Shown here piece by piece: positions 1-8,680 of a stretch of 64,000 bases of DNA. The DNA lies in contig NZ_JAMZDX010000003.1 in the NCBI RefSeq assembly GCF_024172095.1, forward strand, positions 1,380,001 through 1,444,000. Direction: 5' to 3'. This stretch comes from Kitasatospora cinereorecta (lineage in GTDB: Bacteria > Actinomycetota > Actinomycetes > Streptomycetales > Streptomycetaceae). The number at the start of each line of letters is the position of its first letter. The first letter of the stretch is position 1. The translations under genes and the position numbers were made by a program. Under the pieces are notes generated by a model. That model ran no database searches, had not been told where the DNA came from, and saw only the letters and a program-made list of their open reading frames with translations.

Positions 1-2
1 AG

Positions 3-845
3 CGCCACCGGGCCGACGCCGAGGGGACCCGCCGGGAGATGGAGTCGCTGCGCAAGCGGCTGCGCTCGCTGGAGAGCGACACCCGCCGGGCGCAGGCGGA
101 GAGCCGCAGGCTGGCGGGCGAGTTGGAGGCGGCCAGGACGGCGGGCACCGCCGAGCGCAGCGCCGCCGAGGGCGAGGCGCGCCGGCTGCGGCACCGGGTG
201 ACCGAGCTGGAGGCGGCGCTGGAGGCCGGCCGTCGCTCGGCCCGGGAGGGCCGCTCGGTCGAGGACATGCGGCTGCGGCTGCTGCTGGACACGGTGCTGC
301 AGTCGGCCCAGGGGCTGCAGCGGGAGCTGGCCCTGCCGGTGGCGCAGATCCGCCCGGCGGACCTGGTGGAGGCGGTGAGCCCCGGTTCGGCGTCGCCCAA
401 CGACGTGGCCCGGCGGGGCCTGGCGGAGGACGACCCGGCGCTGCTCGACCAGTTGCTGGCGATCCCCCAGGTGCACCTGGTGGTGGACGGCTACAACGTC
501 ACCAAGACCGGCTATCCGACCCTGCCGCTGGAGCAGCAGCGGCTGCGCCTGCTGGGCGGGCTGGCGATGCTGGCGCAGCGCACCCAGGCGGAGGTCACCT
601 GCGTGTTCGACGGGCAGGACTTGGACGTGCCGGTGATCATGGCGCCGCCGCGCGGGGTGCGGGTGCGGTTCAGCCGGACCGGGGAGACGGCGGACGAGCT
701 GATCCGCCGGCTGGTGCGGGCCGAGCCGCAGGGGCGTCCGGTGGTGGTGGTCTCGGCGGACCGCGAGGTCGCCGACGGGGTCCGCAAGGCGGGCGCGCGG
801 CCGGTCTCCTCGGTGCTGCTGCTGAACCGGTTGTCCCGGAGCTGA
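3..845 (+). CDS. NYN-domain protein, 5' truncated
   Basis: The reading frame is open from the window edge, so the start lies upstream; the first internal Met at 39 is unlikely to be the start. About 80 charged residues predicted to form a coiled coil (Glu/Arg/Ala heptads) are followed by a NYN (YacP/PIN-like) domain. That domain starts at the DGYN motif near position 487 and carries further acidic residues in the FDG, ETADELI and SADRE segments that would bind metal. The family is thought to be RNase-like, but the substrate is unknown. It is followed by NlpC/P60 genes. Confidence 0.8.
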   Translation, partial: RHRADAEGTRREMESLRKRLRSLESDTRRAQAESRRLAGELEAARTAGTAERSAAEGEARRLRHRVTELEAALEAGRRSAREGRSVEDMRLRLLLDTVLQSAQGLQRELALPVAQIRPADLVEAVSPGSASPNDVARRGLAEDDPALLDQLLAIPQVHLVVDGYNVTKTGYPTLPLEQQRLRLLGGLAMLAQRTQAEVTCVFDGQDLDVPVIMAPPRGVRVRFSRTGETADELIRRLVRAEPQGRPVVVVSADREVADGVRKAGARPVSSVLLLNRLSRS

Positions 846-1040
846 CGTCGGTTCATTCGCCCTCGTCGGGCGTCGGAGTGGCCGGGATGTGTCGATCGCG
901 TGAAACCAGGTCGGGCGGGCGGTTCGACGGGGGTGAGGGAGTGGCGCCGAGGCGCCGACTTCACTAGGGTCTGGCGTCAAACCTATTTTCCGGACTATCA
1001 CTCCTGTGGGTTAGTCCAGCTGGAAGAAGGAGCTAGACCT

Positions 1041-2069
1041 TTGGCCTCCCACCGCCGTCCCAAGCAGCCGAGCCGTGCACGGGTCTCCGTGCTGACCGCT
1101 GCGGCAGCGACTGCGGTCGCCCTGTCGGCCCAGGTGAGCGCGCACGCCGCGCCCGCCCAGCCGAGCAAGGACGAGGTGAAGGCCCAGGTCGACAAGCTCC
1201 TCGAGGAGCAGGAGCAGGCGGCCGAGAAGTACAACGGCGCCAAGGAGCGGGCCGACCAGCTGCACAAGCAGGCCGACCAGCTGCAGGACCAGGTCGCCCG
1301 CAGCCAGGCGCAGATGACCGAGCTGGCCTCCGGGCTGTCCGCGGTCGCCGCCGACGAGTACCGCTCCGGCGGTGTCGACCCGTCGATGCAGCTGATGCTC
1401 TCCACCGACCCGGACAAGTACCTGGCGCAGGCGTCCAGCTTCGAGCAGGCCGCCAACACCCAGGCCGACACCCTCCGCTCCCTGAAGGACCAGCAGCGCC
1501 GGCTGGACCAGCAGAAGGAGGAGGCCGCCTCCGTGCTGGCCGAGCTGGACCGTTCGACCCAGGCGCTCAACGACGCCAAGAACGACGTCCAGGACAAGCT
1601 CAAGGAGGCCCAGAAGCTGCTGAGCAAGCTCAGCGCCTCGGACCGGGCCGCGATCCTGGGCGGCGGCGGCACCGCCTCCCGCAGCGACTCCCGCTACGAC
1701 CTGAGCAACCTCCCGCAGCCCGGCGGCTACGCCGGTGTCGCGGTGAGCGCCGCCATGGGCAAGCGCGGTTCCGCGTACGTCTGGGGCGCCACCGGCCCGA
1801 GCACCTTTGACTGCTCCGGCCTGATGGTCTGGGCGTACAAGCAGGCCGGCGTCTCGCTGCCGCGCACCTCGCAGGAGCAGGCCACGGTCGGCACCGCGGT
1901 GCCGCTGTCCGCCGCGCAGCCCGGTGACCTGGTGATCTACTACGGCGACCGCCACCACGTGGGCATGTACATCGGCAACGGCCTGGTGGTCCACGCGCCG
2001 CGCACCGGTGACGTGGTCAAGGTGATGCCCGTGGACACCCTCCCGATCAGCACCATCCGCCGCGTCTGA
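1041..2069 (+). CDS. Secreted NlpC/P60 peptidoglycan hydrolase, paralogue 1
   Basis: A 342-residue exported D,L-endopeptidase of the CwlO/RipA type, expected to cut peptide stems in the wall. TTG 1041 is chosen because AAGGAG ends 8 nt upstream and the N-terminus MASHRRPK matches paralogue 2. The frame stays open to 900, but nothing supports that longer form. A signal peptide ending near AHA is followed by a long coiled coil and a C-terminal NlpC/P60 domain. The catalytic residues are Cys258 (FDCSGL), His306 (HHVGMY) and His318 (HAP). A TAGGGT -10-like box at 965-970 would give a UTR of about 65 nt with a small GGACTA/TAGTCC hairpin. Confidence 0.93.
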   Translation: MASHRRPKQPSRARVSVLTAAAATAVALSAQVSAHAAPAQPSKDEVKAQVDKLLEEQEQAAEKYNGAKERADQLHKQADQLQDQVARSQAQMTELASGLSAVAADEYRSGGVDPSMQLMLSTDPDKYLAQASSFEQAANTQADTLRSLKDQQRRLDQQKEEAASVLAELDRSTQALNDAKNDVQDKLKEAQKLLSKLSASDRAAILGGGGTASRSDSRYDLSNLPQPGGYAGVAVSAAMGKRGSAYVWGATGPSTFDCSGLMVWAYKQAGVSLPRTSQEQATVGTAVPLSAAQPGDLVIYYGDRHHVGMYIGNGLVVHAPRTGDVVKVMPVDTLPISTIRRV

Positions 2070-2090
2070 CGGTCCTGACGGACCGTCGCC

Positions 2091-2140
2091 CCACCCGGAC
2101 GGGCCGAGATCCCACTGTGATCTCGGACACGTCCGGGTGC
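2091..2140 (+). terminator. Rho-independent-type hairpin after NlpC/P60 paralogue 1
   Basis: CACCCGGACG at 2092-2101 pairs with CGTCCGGGTG at 2130-2139, and an inner CGAGAT/ATCTCG stem extends the hairpin. It begins about 20 nt after the stop codon and has no strong T tract, as is usual in high-GC actinobacteria. Confidence 0.65.
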
Positions 2141-2231
2141 CGTGTTTTCGGGTGTTTTCCGGGAAATGGCCGACCTGTCGGTCACGACGTGATCACACTC
2201 GGTCATATGTGAAATTGAAATTGAGACTCTT

Positions 2232-2284
2232 TCAGAATTTTTTCTGACAAGGATTTGAACCGATCACGGTTGGGTTACTAGGGT
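2232..2284 (+). promoter_or_regulatory. Promoter of the c-di-AMP riboswitch transcript, with upstream palindrome
   Basis: TTGAAC (2255-2260), an 18-nt spacer and TAGGGT (2279-2284) form a good HrdB-like promoter. Immediately upstream is the unusually AT-rich stretch 2210-2255, containing the palindrome TCAGAA-TTTT-TTCTGA (2232-2247), 7 bp before the -35 box. A regulator could bind there. The start site would be near 2291, which leaves about 260 nt of leader for the riboswitch. Confidence 0.55.
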
Positions 2285-2387
2285 CTTGCTTCGACCGCCG
2301 TACTGTCGACCGCCCAGCCCGGGTGGCGGCGGTGGTCGCCGCCGAGTCCGCGACACAGCTGGGCAGTCCGACTGCCTACGGGGAAGC

Positions 2388-2535
2388 CCCTGCGGGGAAC
2401 GCTGTCGAACGGAGCCGGGGAACCACGTTCCCTCCGGGGTGAATCGGCGCCAGGACGGCCGCGTAAGCGGCTGGGGAGGCGTCGTAGGGCAGCTCTTCGG
2501 CCCGAACCCGTCAGCTCACCTGGTAGGCGGTGTGA
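2388..2535 (+). promoter_or_regulatory. ydaO-yuaA type c-di-AMP riboswitch
   Basis: The conserved ydaO core blocks are present in order: GGAGCCGGGGAACCA (2411-2425), CCGGGGTGAATC (2434-2445), GTAGGGCAGCTCTTCGGCCC, then CCGAACCCGTCAGCTCACC (2502-2520) and GGTAGGCGG (2522-2530). These elements form the two pseudosymmetric c-di-AMP pockets. It lies just before the Shine-Dalgarno sequence of the next NlpC/P60 gene. In actinobacteria this riboswitch class is known upstream of rpf and NlpC/P60 hydrolase genes and switches expression off when c-di-AMP is high. The 5' boundary is approximate. Confidence 0.9.
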
Positions 2536-2554
2536 GGAGAAGGAGTCCGCCTTC

Positions 2555-3619
2555 GTGGCGTCCCACCGTCGTCCCAAGCCCGCCAGCCGTGCCCGCGTCT
2601 CGATCCTGACCGCAGCCGCCGCCACCGCGGTGGCCCTGTCCGCCCAGTCCGGCGCCCACGCCGACCCGGCGCCGACCAAGGACCAGGTCAAGCAGCAGGT
2701 CGACGCGCTCAACGAGCAGGCCGAGGTAAAGACCGAGGCGTACAACGCCGCCGTCGAGAAGCAGCAGACCCTGCAGAAGCAGGTCACCCAGATCCAGGAC
2801 CAGGTCGCCCGCCAGCAGGCCCAGGTGACCACCGTTCAGGACAGCCTCGCCGGGATCGCCGCCGAGCAGTACCGCACGGGCGGCATCGACCCCACCGTGC
2901 AGCTGATGCTCTCCAGCAGCCCGGACTCGTTCCTCGGCCAGGCAGGTGCCCTCAACCAGGTCGGCTCGACCCAGGCCGACCTGCTGAAGTCCTTCAAGGA
3001 CGAGCAGTCCAAGCTCGACCAGCAGCGCCAGGAGGCGGAGGGCAAGCTCGGCGAGCTCGACTCCACCACCAAGAGCCTGAAGGCCGACAAGGACGACATC
3101 CAGGCCAAGCTCGCCAAGGCGCAGGATCTGCTCAACACGCTGACCCAGCAGGAGCGCGACGCCCTCGCCGCCGCCGAGGCCAAGGCCGCCGCCGACTCCA
3201 AGGCGTCCGCCGAGCGGGCCTCCCGCGACGCGCCGCGGGCCAACCTGGCCAACCTGCCCGCGAGCTCGGGCTACGCCGCCGCGGCCGTGGCCGCCGCCGA
3301 GTCCAAGCTCGGCAGCTGGTACTCCTACGGCGCGACCGGCCCGTCCACCTTCGACTGCTCCGGTCTGATGCAGTGGGCGTACGGCCAGGCGGGTGTCTCG
3401 ATCCCGCGCACCTCGCAGGCCCAGGCGGGCGCCGGCACCAGCGTCGGCACCGACATCGCCAACGCCAAGCCCGGTGACCTGATCATCTACTACGGCGACC
3501 AGCACCACGTCGGCATGTACGTCGGCAACGGTCAGATCATCCACGCGCCGCACACCGGCGCCCAGGTCCGCTACGAGTCGGCGACCGCCATGCCGATCAG
3601 CCGGATCGTCCGCGTCTGA
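2555..3619 (+). CDS. Secreted NlpC/P60 peptidoglycan hydrolase, paralogue 2 (riboswitch controlled)
   Basis: 354 residues from GTG 2555, preceded by a purine-rich GAGGAGAAGGAG. The signal peptide ends near AHADPA. A long coiled coil (about residues 40-215) includes an Ala/Lys-rich segment, followed by the NlpC/P60 domain with Cys268, His318 and His330. The layout matches paralogues 1 and 3. The c-di-AMP riboswitch directly upstream suggests wall cleavage is tied to osmotic or wall-stress signalling. A terminator follows the stop codon. Confidence 0.94.
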   Translation: MASHRRPKPASRARVSILTAAAATAVALSAQSGAHADPAPTKDQVKQQVDALNEQAEVKTEAYNAAVEKQQTLQKQVTQIQDQVARQQAQVTTVQDSLAGIAAEQYRTGGIDPTVQLMLSSSPDSFLGQAGALNQVGSTQADLLKSFKDEQSKLDQQRQEAEGKLGELDSTTKSLKADKDDIQAKLAKAQDLLNTLTQQERDALAAAEAKAAADSKASAERASRDAPRANLANLPASSGYAAAAVAAAESKLGSWYSYGATGPSTFDCSGLMQWAYGQAGVSIPRTSQAQAGAGTSVGTDIANAKPGDLIIYYGDQHHVGMYVGNGQIIHAPHTGAQVRYESATAMPISRIVRV

Positions 3620-3632
3620 CGACGGCTCGCCC

Positions 3633-3668
3633 GAGGGCCCGGTACTCCCGTGGAGTGCCGGGCCCTTG
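3633..3668 (+). terminator. Hairpin terminator after NlpC/P60 paralogue 2
   Basis: GAGGGCCCGGTACTCC (3633-3648) pairs with GGAGTGCCGGGCCCTTG, a nearly perfect 15-bp stem with a three-base loop, starting 14 nt after the stop codon. Confidence 0.75.
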
Positions 3669-3723
3669 GCGTACGGCCGGACGGATGTCCGATTAGGGGT
3701 CAAATATTCGTGACTGGAGGGGT

Positions 3724-3761
3724 TTGGACTAGATAAGGGCGACTCGCTAGCCTCTGGCCCA
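3724..3761 (+). promoter_or_regulatory. Candidate leaderless promoter
   Basis: TTGGAC (3724-3729), an 18-nt spacer, TAGCCT (3748-3753) and then 7 nt to the ATG at 3761. Transcription would start at or within a base of the start codon. No Shine-Dalgarno sequence is visible, which fits a leaderless mRNA. Confidence 0.6.
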
Positions 3762-4801
3762 TGTCACTGCACCGACCCCACCTGCCGGGCGTCCAGCGGC
3801 TGGCCCGTGCCCTGGCCCTCACCGCCGCGGCCACCAGCGCCATCGGCGTGACGGTCACCGCGGCCCACGCCGAGCCGACCAGCAGGAAGGACGTCAAGGC
3901 CCAGGTCGACCAGCTCTACGACGAGGCCGAGCGGGCCTCGGAGAAGTACAACGCGGCCCGGGAGCTCCAGCGCACCCTGCAGTCCGAGACCACCGCACTG
4001 CAGGACCAGGTCGCCGCCGGACAGGACGAGCTCAACCGGCTCCGCCAGGACCTGTCCGCGGTCGCCGCCGCCCAGTACCGGGCCGGCGGGATCGACCCCA
4101 CCGTCCGGCTGATGCTCGACTCCGACCCGGACGGCTACCTTGCCGGCGTCCGCTCGCTCGACCAGGCGACCGACCGGCAGAACGAGACCCTCCGGCAGGT
4201 CCTCGACCGCCAGCGCCGGCTCGACCAGCGCCGCGACGAGGCCGCCGCCAAGCTGACCGAGCTGGACCGGGTGAGGCAGACCCTCGCCGACTCCAAGGAC
4301 GACGTCCGCCAGCGGCTGGCCACGGCCCAGCGGCTGCTCAACAGCCTCCCCTCGGCGGAGCGGGCCAGGATGGCCGCCGACGACGCCCGCGAGGCCGAGC
4401 GGCGCGCCACCCGCGGCACCGACCGCCTCGACCTCGGCGACCAGCCGCCCTCCTCGGACCGCGCCGCGGCCGCCCTGGCCGCCGCGATCAGCCGGATCGG
4501 CTCCCCGTACGTGTACGGCTCGACCGGCCCGCGCACGTTCGACTGCTCCGGTCTGATGTACTGGAGCTGGCGGCAGGCCGGAGTGACCCTGCCGCGGACC
4601 TCGCAGGAGCAGGCCTCCGCCGGCCGGCGGATCCCCCTCTCCGAAGCACGACCGGGAGACCTGGTGATCTTCTACAGGGACATGCACCACGTCGGCATGT
4701 ACGCCGGCGGGGGCGTGGTCGTGCACGCGCCGTACCCGGGAGCCCGGGTCCGCTACGAGAGCGTCAACGCCATGCCCGTCGCCGGGGTGGTGCGGGTCTG
4801 A
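3761..4801 (+). CDS. Secreted NlpC/P60 peptidoglycan hydrolase, paralogue 3
   Basis: 346 residues from ATG 3761 and probably translated from a leaderless mRNA. The signal peptide ends near AHAEPT. A coiled coil that is richer in Arg than in the two upstream paralogues is followed by an NlpC/P60 domain with Cys262 (FDCSGL), His310 (HHVGMY) and His322 (HAP). It completes a tandem array of three same-strand paralogues, each with its own 5' region, so the three are probably expressed under different conditions. Confidence 0.93.
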   Translation: MSLHRPHLPGVQRLARALALTAAATSAIGVTVTAAHAEPTSRKDVKAQVDQLYDEAERASEKYNAARELQRTLQSETTALQDQVAAGQDELNRLRQDLSAVAAAQYRAGGIDPTVRLMLDSDPDGYLAGVRSLDQATDRQNETLRQVLDRQRRLDQRRDEAAAKLTELDRVRQTLADSKDDVRQRLATAQRLLNSLPSAERARMAADDAREAERRATRGTDRLDLGDQPPSSDRAAAALAAAISRIGSPYVYGSTGPRTFDCSGLMYWSWRQAGVTLPRTSQEQASAGRRIPLSEARPGDLVIFYRDMHHVGMYAGGGVVVHAPYPGARVRYESVNAMPVAGVVRV

Positions 4802-4842
4802 GCCCCGACGAGCCCCTGGTCACCGACCGGCCCGCCGCCGAC

Positions 4843-6078
4843 GTGCAGGCGGGCCGGTCCGTGCTGTCCCGCCGCGCCGCCCTGCTGCTGGCCGCCGGCG
4901 GGCTCGTCCAGCTCTCCCTGCCCGGGGCGGTCGCCGCCCCGCCGCGCCCCGCGCCGCCGGACGCCCCCGCGCCCGTCCGGCCCGCACTCGACGCCCTGCT
5001 CGCCGCCCGCGCCCGGGCCCTGCGGGCCGGCGACGCCACCGCCCTCGCGGCGACCTGCACCCCCGGCGCCGCGGCCGCGCAGACCGAGCTGCTGGCGCGG
5101 ATCGCCGGCGTCCCGCTCGCCGAGCTCGGCTACCGGATCACCTCCTTCACCGAGCCCCCGCCCGGCGCCGATCGGCTGGTCGCCGCCGCCGAACTCGGCT
5201 ACCGGCTGACCGGGACCGACGACTTCCCGGCCCTCTGCCAGCGGCGGCTGGAGTTCGACCGGACCGCCGACGGCCGGTGGCTGCTGGACACCGAGCAGCC
5301 GACCGGCTCGGTCGCCCTCTGGGACCTCGGCGCCGTCCACGCCACCGACGGCCGCAGCTGCCTGGTGCTCGGGCTCGCCGACCAGGCCACCCTCGGCGAG
5401 CTCGCCGCCCTCGGCGACCGGGCCGCCCCCGCCGTCGCCGAGGTGTGGGGGAACGGCCGGGGCGGGCGCCTGCTGCTGGAGCTGCCCGCCACCGAGGAAC
5501 AGTTCGCCCGGCTGATGGACGTCCCCGCCGACACCTACAAGGGCATAGCAGCCGTCACCCTCGCCGTCTCCGGCGCGCCCCTGCACACCCCGGCCGACCG
5601 GATCCTGGTCAACCCCGACGCCTACCGCGAGCTGAGCCAGATCGGTCGCCGCGTCGTCGTCACCCACGAGGCCACCCACGTCGCCACCCGTGCCGACACC
5701 AAGGCCTGGACCCCGCTCTGGCTCTCCGAGGGCGTCGCCGACTGGACCGCCTACCGTGACTCCGGCCGCACCGCCCACCAGATCGCCCCCGAGCTGACCG
5801 CCGACGTCCGGACCGGCCGCATCCCGACCGCGCTGCCCGAGGACACCGCCTTCGCCGCCGGAGCGACCGGGATCGCGCAGGCGTACGAGATGGCGTGGCT
5901 CGCCTGCGACCTGATCGTGCGGCGCTACGGCGGGCAGGAGCGGCTGGTGGCGCTCTACCGTGCTGTCGGCGCCGCGGGGGCCGGGCAGCTGGAGCGGGCG
6001 TTCCGGACGGAGCTGGGCGTGGGAGTGGCGGAGTTCACCAAGCAATGGACCGGCGAGGTCGCCAAGCAGTTGGGGTGA
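4843..6078 (+). CDS. Secreted HExxH zinc metallopeptidase-like protein
   Basis: 411 residues from GTG 4843; GTG 4861 is an alternative that places SRRAALLLAAGG at the very N-terminus as a Tat-like signal. An N-terminal domain of about 150 residues resembles a nuclear-transport-factor fold (weak inference). The peptidase core carries HEATH (His275, Glu276, His279) and a downstream WLSEG whose Glu296 would be the third zinc ligand, as in gluzincins such as M1/M61. The substrate is unknown. It follows the NlpC/P60 genes by about 40 bp and could be cotranscribed with paralogue 3. Confidence 0.82.
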   Translation: MQAGRSVLSRRAALLLAAGGLVQLSLPGAVAAPPRPAPPDAPAPVRPALDALLAARARALRAGDATALAATCTPGAAAAQTELLARIAGVPLAELGYRITSFTEPPPGADRLVAAAELGYRLTGTDDFPALCQRRLEFDRTADGRWLLDTEQPTGSVALWDLGAVHATDGRSCLVLGLADQATLGELAALGDRAAPAVAEVWGNGRGGRLLLELPATEEQFARLMDVPADTYKGIAAVTLAVSGAPLHTPADRILVNPDAYRELSQIGRRVVVTHEATHVATRADTKAWTPLWLSEGVADWTAYRDSGRTAHQIAPELTADVRTGRIPTALPEDTAFAAGATGIAQAYEMAWLACDLIVRRYGGQERLVALYRAVGAAGAGQLERAFRTELGVGVAEFTKQWTGEVAKQLG

Positions 6079-6081
6079 ACC

Positions 6082-6206
6082 ACAGGGGCGCGGGGAACTG
6101 CGCGAGGCGGGAGACTGCCACCTGTGAGCCGCCCGCCTGCGGTGCACCCGCCCAGGGCGGCTGACAGGTCGGGGCCTCCCGCCTCGCGCAGTTCCCCGCG
6201 CCCCTG
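6082..6206. repeat. Long inverted repeat of the common Streptomyces intergenic type
   Basis: CAGGGGCGCGGGGAACTGCG near 6083-6102 recurs inverted as CGCAGTTCCCCGCGCCCCTG near 6186-6205. Each arm is extended by GCGAGGCGGGAG or its complement, giving about 30 paired bases around a 60-nt centre. It sits between convergent genes and may terminate both. Further copies occur at 35540-35715. Confidence 0.8.
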
Positions 6207-6209
6207 GTG

Positions 6210-7079
6210 CTACTCGAGTACGCCCGGGGTGGTGCAGGCCTCGGCGGCTGTGCGGGAGGCGTGTTCCATGGCGGTGTGCGGCGGCTCGCCCGCGAAGGTG
6301 GCGGCGAGGAAGCCGGACACGAAGGCGTCGCCCGCGCCGTTGGTGTCGATGATCGGGCGGCCCGGGTCGACGGCGGGGAAGTGGCGGACGGTGTCGTCCT
6401 CGCGGGTGAGCAGGTGGCTGCCGGCGGCGCCGTCGGTGGCGACCACCAGGCGGGCCCGCCCCTCGGCGAGGACGGCCCGCATCAGCTGCTCGTGGCGCCC
6501 CTCGCAGCCGGCCGCCGACAGGAACACCAGGTCCGAGTTGATCGCGTAGTGGCGGTGGTGCGGGTTGCGGCCGTCCCAGGCGTGCAGGTCGGTGGAGCAG
6601 GTCGGGCCGAGCCGGCGGATGTCCTCGTACAGGTGGCGGTTGACGCCGGTGATGGAGAGGTGGACGTGCCGGGCGCGCTCCAGGAAGGGGAGGTAGAACT
6701 CCCGTGGGAGGGCCAGGTCGGCGGGGTGGCGGCCGTCGTAGAAGGAGAAGCGGCGCCCCTGCCGGTCGACCAGGTTCACGCCGCGCGGGGTGCCGGCGGG
6801 GGAGAGCAGGTGGCTGAAGTCCAGGCCGTGCCGGCGGTAGGCGGCGAGGACCTGCTCGCCCTGCGGGTCGTCGCCGAGGAAGTCGATGAACTTGGTGCGC
6901 AGGCCGAGTCGGTGGCAGCCGACGGCGACGCCGGTGCCGGTGTGGCCGACGTGGTCGCGGACCGGTGGGACCCCGATCGAGTCGGAGGCCGGCAGTTCCA
7001 GCCGGTCGACCCGGACGATGGTGTCCACCCCGGCGCCGCCGACCACCAGGACGTCGTACGGGGATTCGGTGACGGGCAT
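6210..7079 (-). CDS. PfkB-family carbohydrate/nucleoside kinase
   Basis: 289 residues from the ATG at 7079; upstream in-frame sequence belongs to the neighbouring gene's complementary frame. The N-terminal GGAGVDTIVRVD segment and the GHTGTGVAVGCHRLG segment are the usual PfkB substrate and sugar-binding regions. The C-terminal DTNGAGDAFVSGFL motif near residue 250 holds the anion hole and catalytic Asp. It is ribokinase-like, but the sugar cannot be deduced. It is transcribed in the same direction as the upstream mannosyltransferase gene (about 55 bp apart). Confidence 0.88.
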   Translation of the reverse strand: MPVTESPYDVLVVGGAGVDTIVRVDRLELPASDSIGVPPVRDHVGHTGTGVAVGCHRLGLRTKFIDFLGDDPQGEQVLAAYRRHGLDFSHLLSPAGTPRGVNLVDRQGRRFSFYDGRHPADLALPREFYLPFLERARHVHLSITGVNRHLYEDIRRLGPTCSTDLHAWDGRNPHHRHYAINSDLVFLSAAGCEGRHEQLMRAVLAEGRARLVVATDGAAGSHLLTREDDTVRHFPAVDPGRPIIDTNGAGDAFVSGFLAATFAGEPPHTAMEHASRTAAEACTTPGVLE

Positions 7080-7132
7080 GCCGGAGATCGTGCCAGTGCC
7101 CGGCCGGGTGCTGCAAGAGTTTTCAGAAAGTT

Positions 7133-8530
7133 TCAGGACGCCTGGGTGGCCCGGCCGGCGGCGGTGCCGAGGTCGTCCAGCAGGGCCTGCTCGTAGGCGA
7201 TGCCCGGGCGGACCGGGTAGTGGGACGGCGGGTCGGCGGGCGGCAGCACCACGGTCGGGGTGGCGTCCGGGCGGCGGGTGGAGCGCCACAGCCGGCGGCA
7301 GGAGACCAGGGTGGCGGCCAGCAGCAGCAGGTTGCGGGCGCTGAGCACGACCACGCCCCAGAACTGGCTCTTGTGCACCTGCCCGAACAGCATCGGGAAC
7401 TCGAGCGTGGTGAACACGGTCGCGAGCAGGATCAGCACCGCCACCGGCCGCTGGCTGCTGCCGCGCACGGTCAGGCAGACCGCCGCCAGGCCGATCAGCC
7501 AGACCAGGTACTGCGGGCTGATCACCCGGCTGGTCACGGTGAAGATCAGCAGGGCGCACAGCGCCGCGTCGTACGTGGTGGACGCCTGCCAGCGGCCGGC
7601 CCGCAGCCGCCACAGCAGCAGCCAGCCGAAACCGGTCGCGGTCAGCGCGACCATCACCTTGGAGATCACCGGCACCCACGGGCCGAGCATCTCGACCGAG
7701 CCGTAGTTCATGGTCACCAGGCCGTTCCAGGAACCGGCCAGCCGGGCGAAGTGCAGCGGCAGGGCGCCGAGCGACTCGATCTCGATGCCGCGCTCGCTCT
7801 GGAACTTCAGGAACTCGAACGCGCCGTTCATGCCGGCGGTGAGCAGGAAGCCCAGCGCGGCGGCGGAGGCGGCGGCGGAGGTCCAGGCGCGGCGGGTACG
7901 GCGGCCGCGCGGGGTGCCGATCAGGGCCAGCAGCGGCCAGATCTTCAGCAGGCCGCCGAGGCCCAGCAGCAGGCCGCCGATCGACGGGCGGCGGACCACC
8001 GCGAGCAGTCCGCCGATCGCCAGCGCGGTCACGATGATGTCGTACCGGCAGTAGACCGTCGGCCCGAGCAGCGGGACGCCCACCACCCAGGTCCAGGCGC
8101 CCAGGAAGCTGCGGCCCTTGCGGGTGCCGGCCCGCATCAGCAGGGCCATCGCGGCGGCGTCGCAGATGCCGCACACGACGTAGAAGGAGACCAGGTACGA
8201 CCAGGGCAGCATGCCCGGCAGCAGGATCACCAGGGCGGCGCCCGGCGGGTACTGCCAGGTCACGTCGTCCAGCGGGAAGGTGCCGGTGCGCAGCACCTCG
8301 TACCAGCCGTGGTAGATCACCGAGACGTCGGTGGTCACGTCAGTGTTGGAGATCCGCAGGAGCCCGACGACCAGCAGGACGATCAGCGTCCGGGTCGCCA
8401 GCCAGCCGCCCGTCAGCGCCCAGAGCGGCCCCCTCGTCGGGGTCGGCGCCGGCGCTGAGGAGAGCGCGAGGTGTGAGGTACTGCCGGATCGGCCGGCCGG
8501 GGCCAACTCCACAACGCTCCTTCGGTTCAT
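7133..8530 (-). CDS. GT87-type polyprenyl-phosphate-mannose mannosyltransferase (DUF2029)
   Basis: 465 residues from ATG 8530 (GTG 8533 is directly adjacent). A multi-pass membrane protein with about 10 hydrophobic segments; the first begins near LIVLLVVGLL. The early loop WQYPPGAA and acidic residues in the DVSVIYHGWYEVL region are typical of GT-C glycosyltransferases. M. tuberculosis Rv2181, also near pimB', is a GT87 alpha-1,2-mannosyltransferase for lipomannan, so a role in mannolipid or glycan assembly on the outer membrane face is likely. Acceptor unknown. Divergent from pimB. Confidence 0.82.
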   Translation of the reverse strand: MNRRSVVELAPAGRSGSTSHLALSSAPAPTPTRGPLWALTGGWLATRTLIVLLVVGLLRISNTDVTTDVSVIYHGWYEVLRTGTFPLDDVTWQYPPGAALVILLPGMLPWSYLVSFYVVCGICDAAAMALLMRAGTRKGRSFLGAWTWVVGVPLLGPTVYCRYDIIVTALAIGGLLAVVRRPSIGGLLLGLGGLLKIWPLLALIGTPRGRRTRRAWTSAAASAAALGFLLTAGMNGAFEFLKFQSERGIEIESLGALPLHFARLAGSWNGLVTMNYGSVEMLGPWVPVISKVMVALTATGFGWLLLWRLRAGRWQASTTYDAALCALLIFTVTSRVISPQYLVWLIGLAAVCLTVRGSSQRPVAVLILLATVFTTLEFPMLFGQVHKSQFWGVVVLSARNLLLLAATLVSCRRLWRSTRRPDATPTVVLPPADPPSHYPVRPGIAYEQALLDDLGTAAGRATQAS

Positions 8531-8680
8531 CACGTACGCCGTTGGGCACCTAGTAGGACCGGCCCCGAGCTGAAACGGTTGCGTGGGCAGGCTTCGTTCC
8601 CGACACGCCCGGACGGTGACCTATCGTACGGATCACCGACCCGTACACCGAGCACCCCCCTACCGAGCGAGCCGCGGCTG

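Noticed and set aside
846..1040. A second c-di-AMP riboswitch before NlpC/P60 paralogue 1
   Set aside because: None of the conserved ydaO blocks (GCCGGGGAACC, CCGAACCCGTCAGCTAACC) is present.
2516..3703. 395-residue open frame antisense to NlpC/P60 paralogue 2, and similar long frames at 4753-7116 (-), 10723-12663 (+), 13141-14502 (-), 43678-45963 (+) and 53239-54741 (-)
   Set aside because: They are shadows of high-GC codon bias: Gly/Arg/Ala/Val-rich with no domain character, and the opposite strand carries recognisable proteins.
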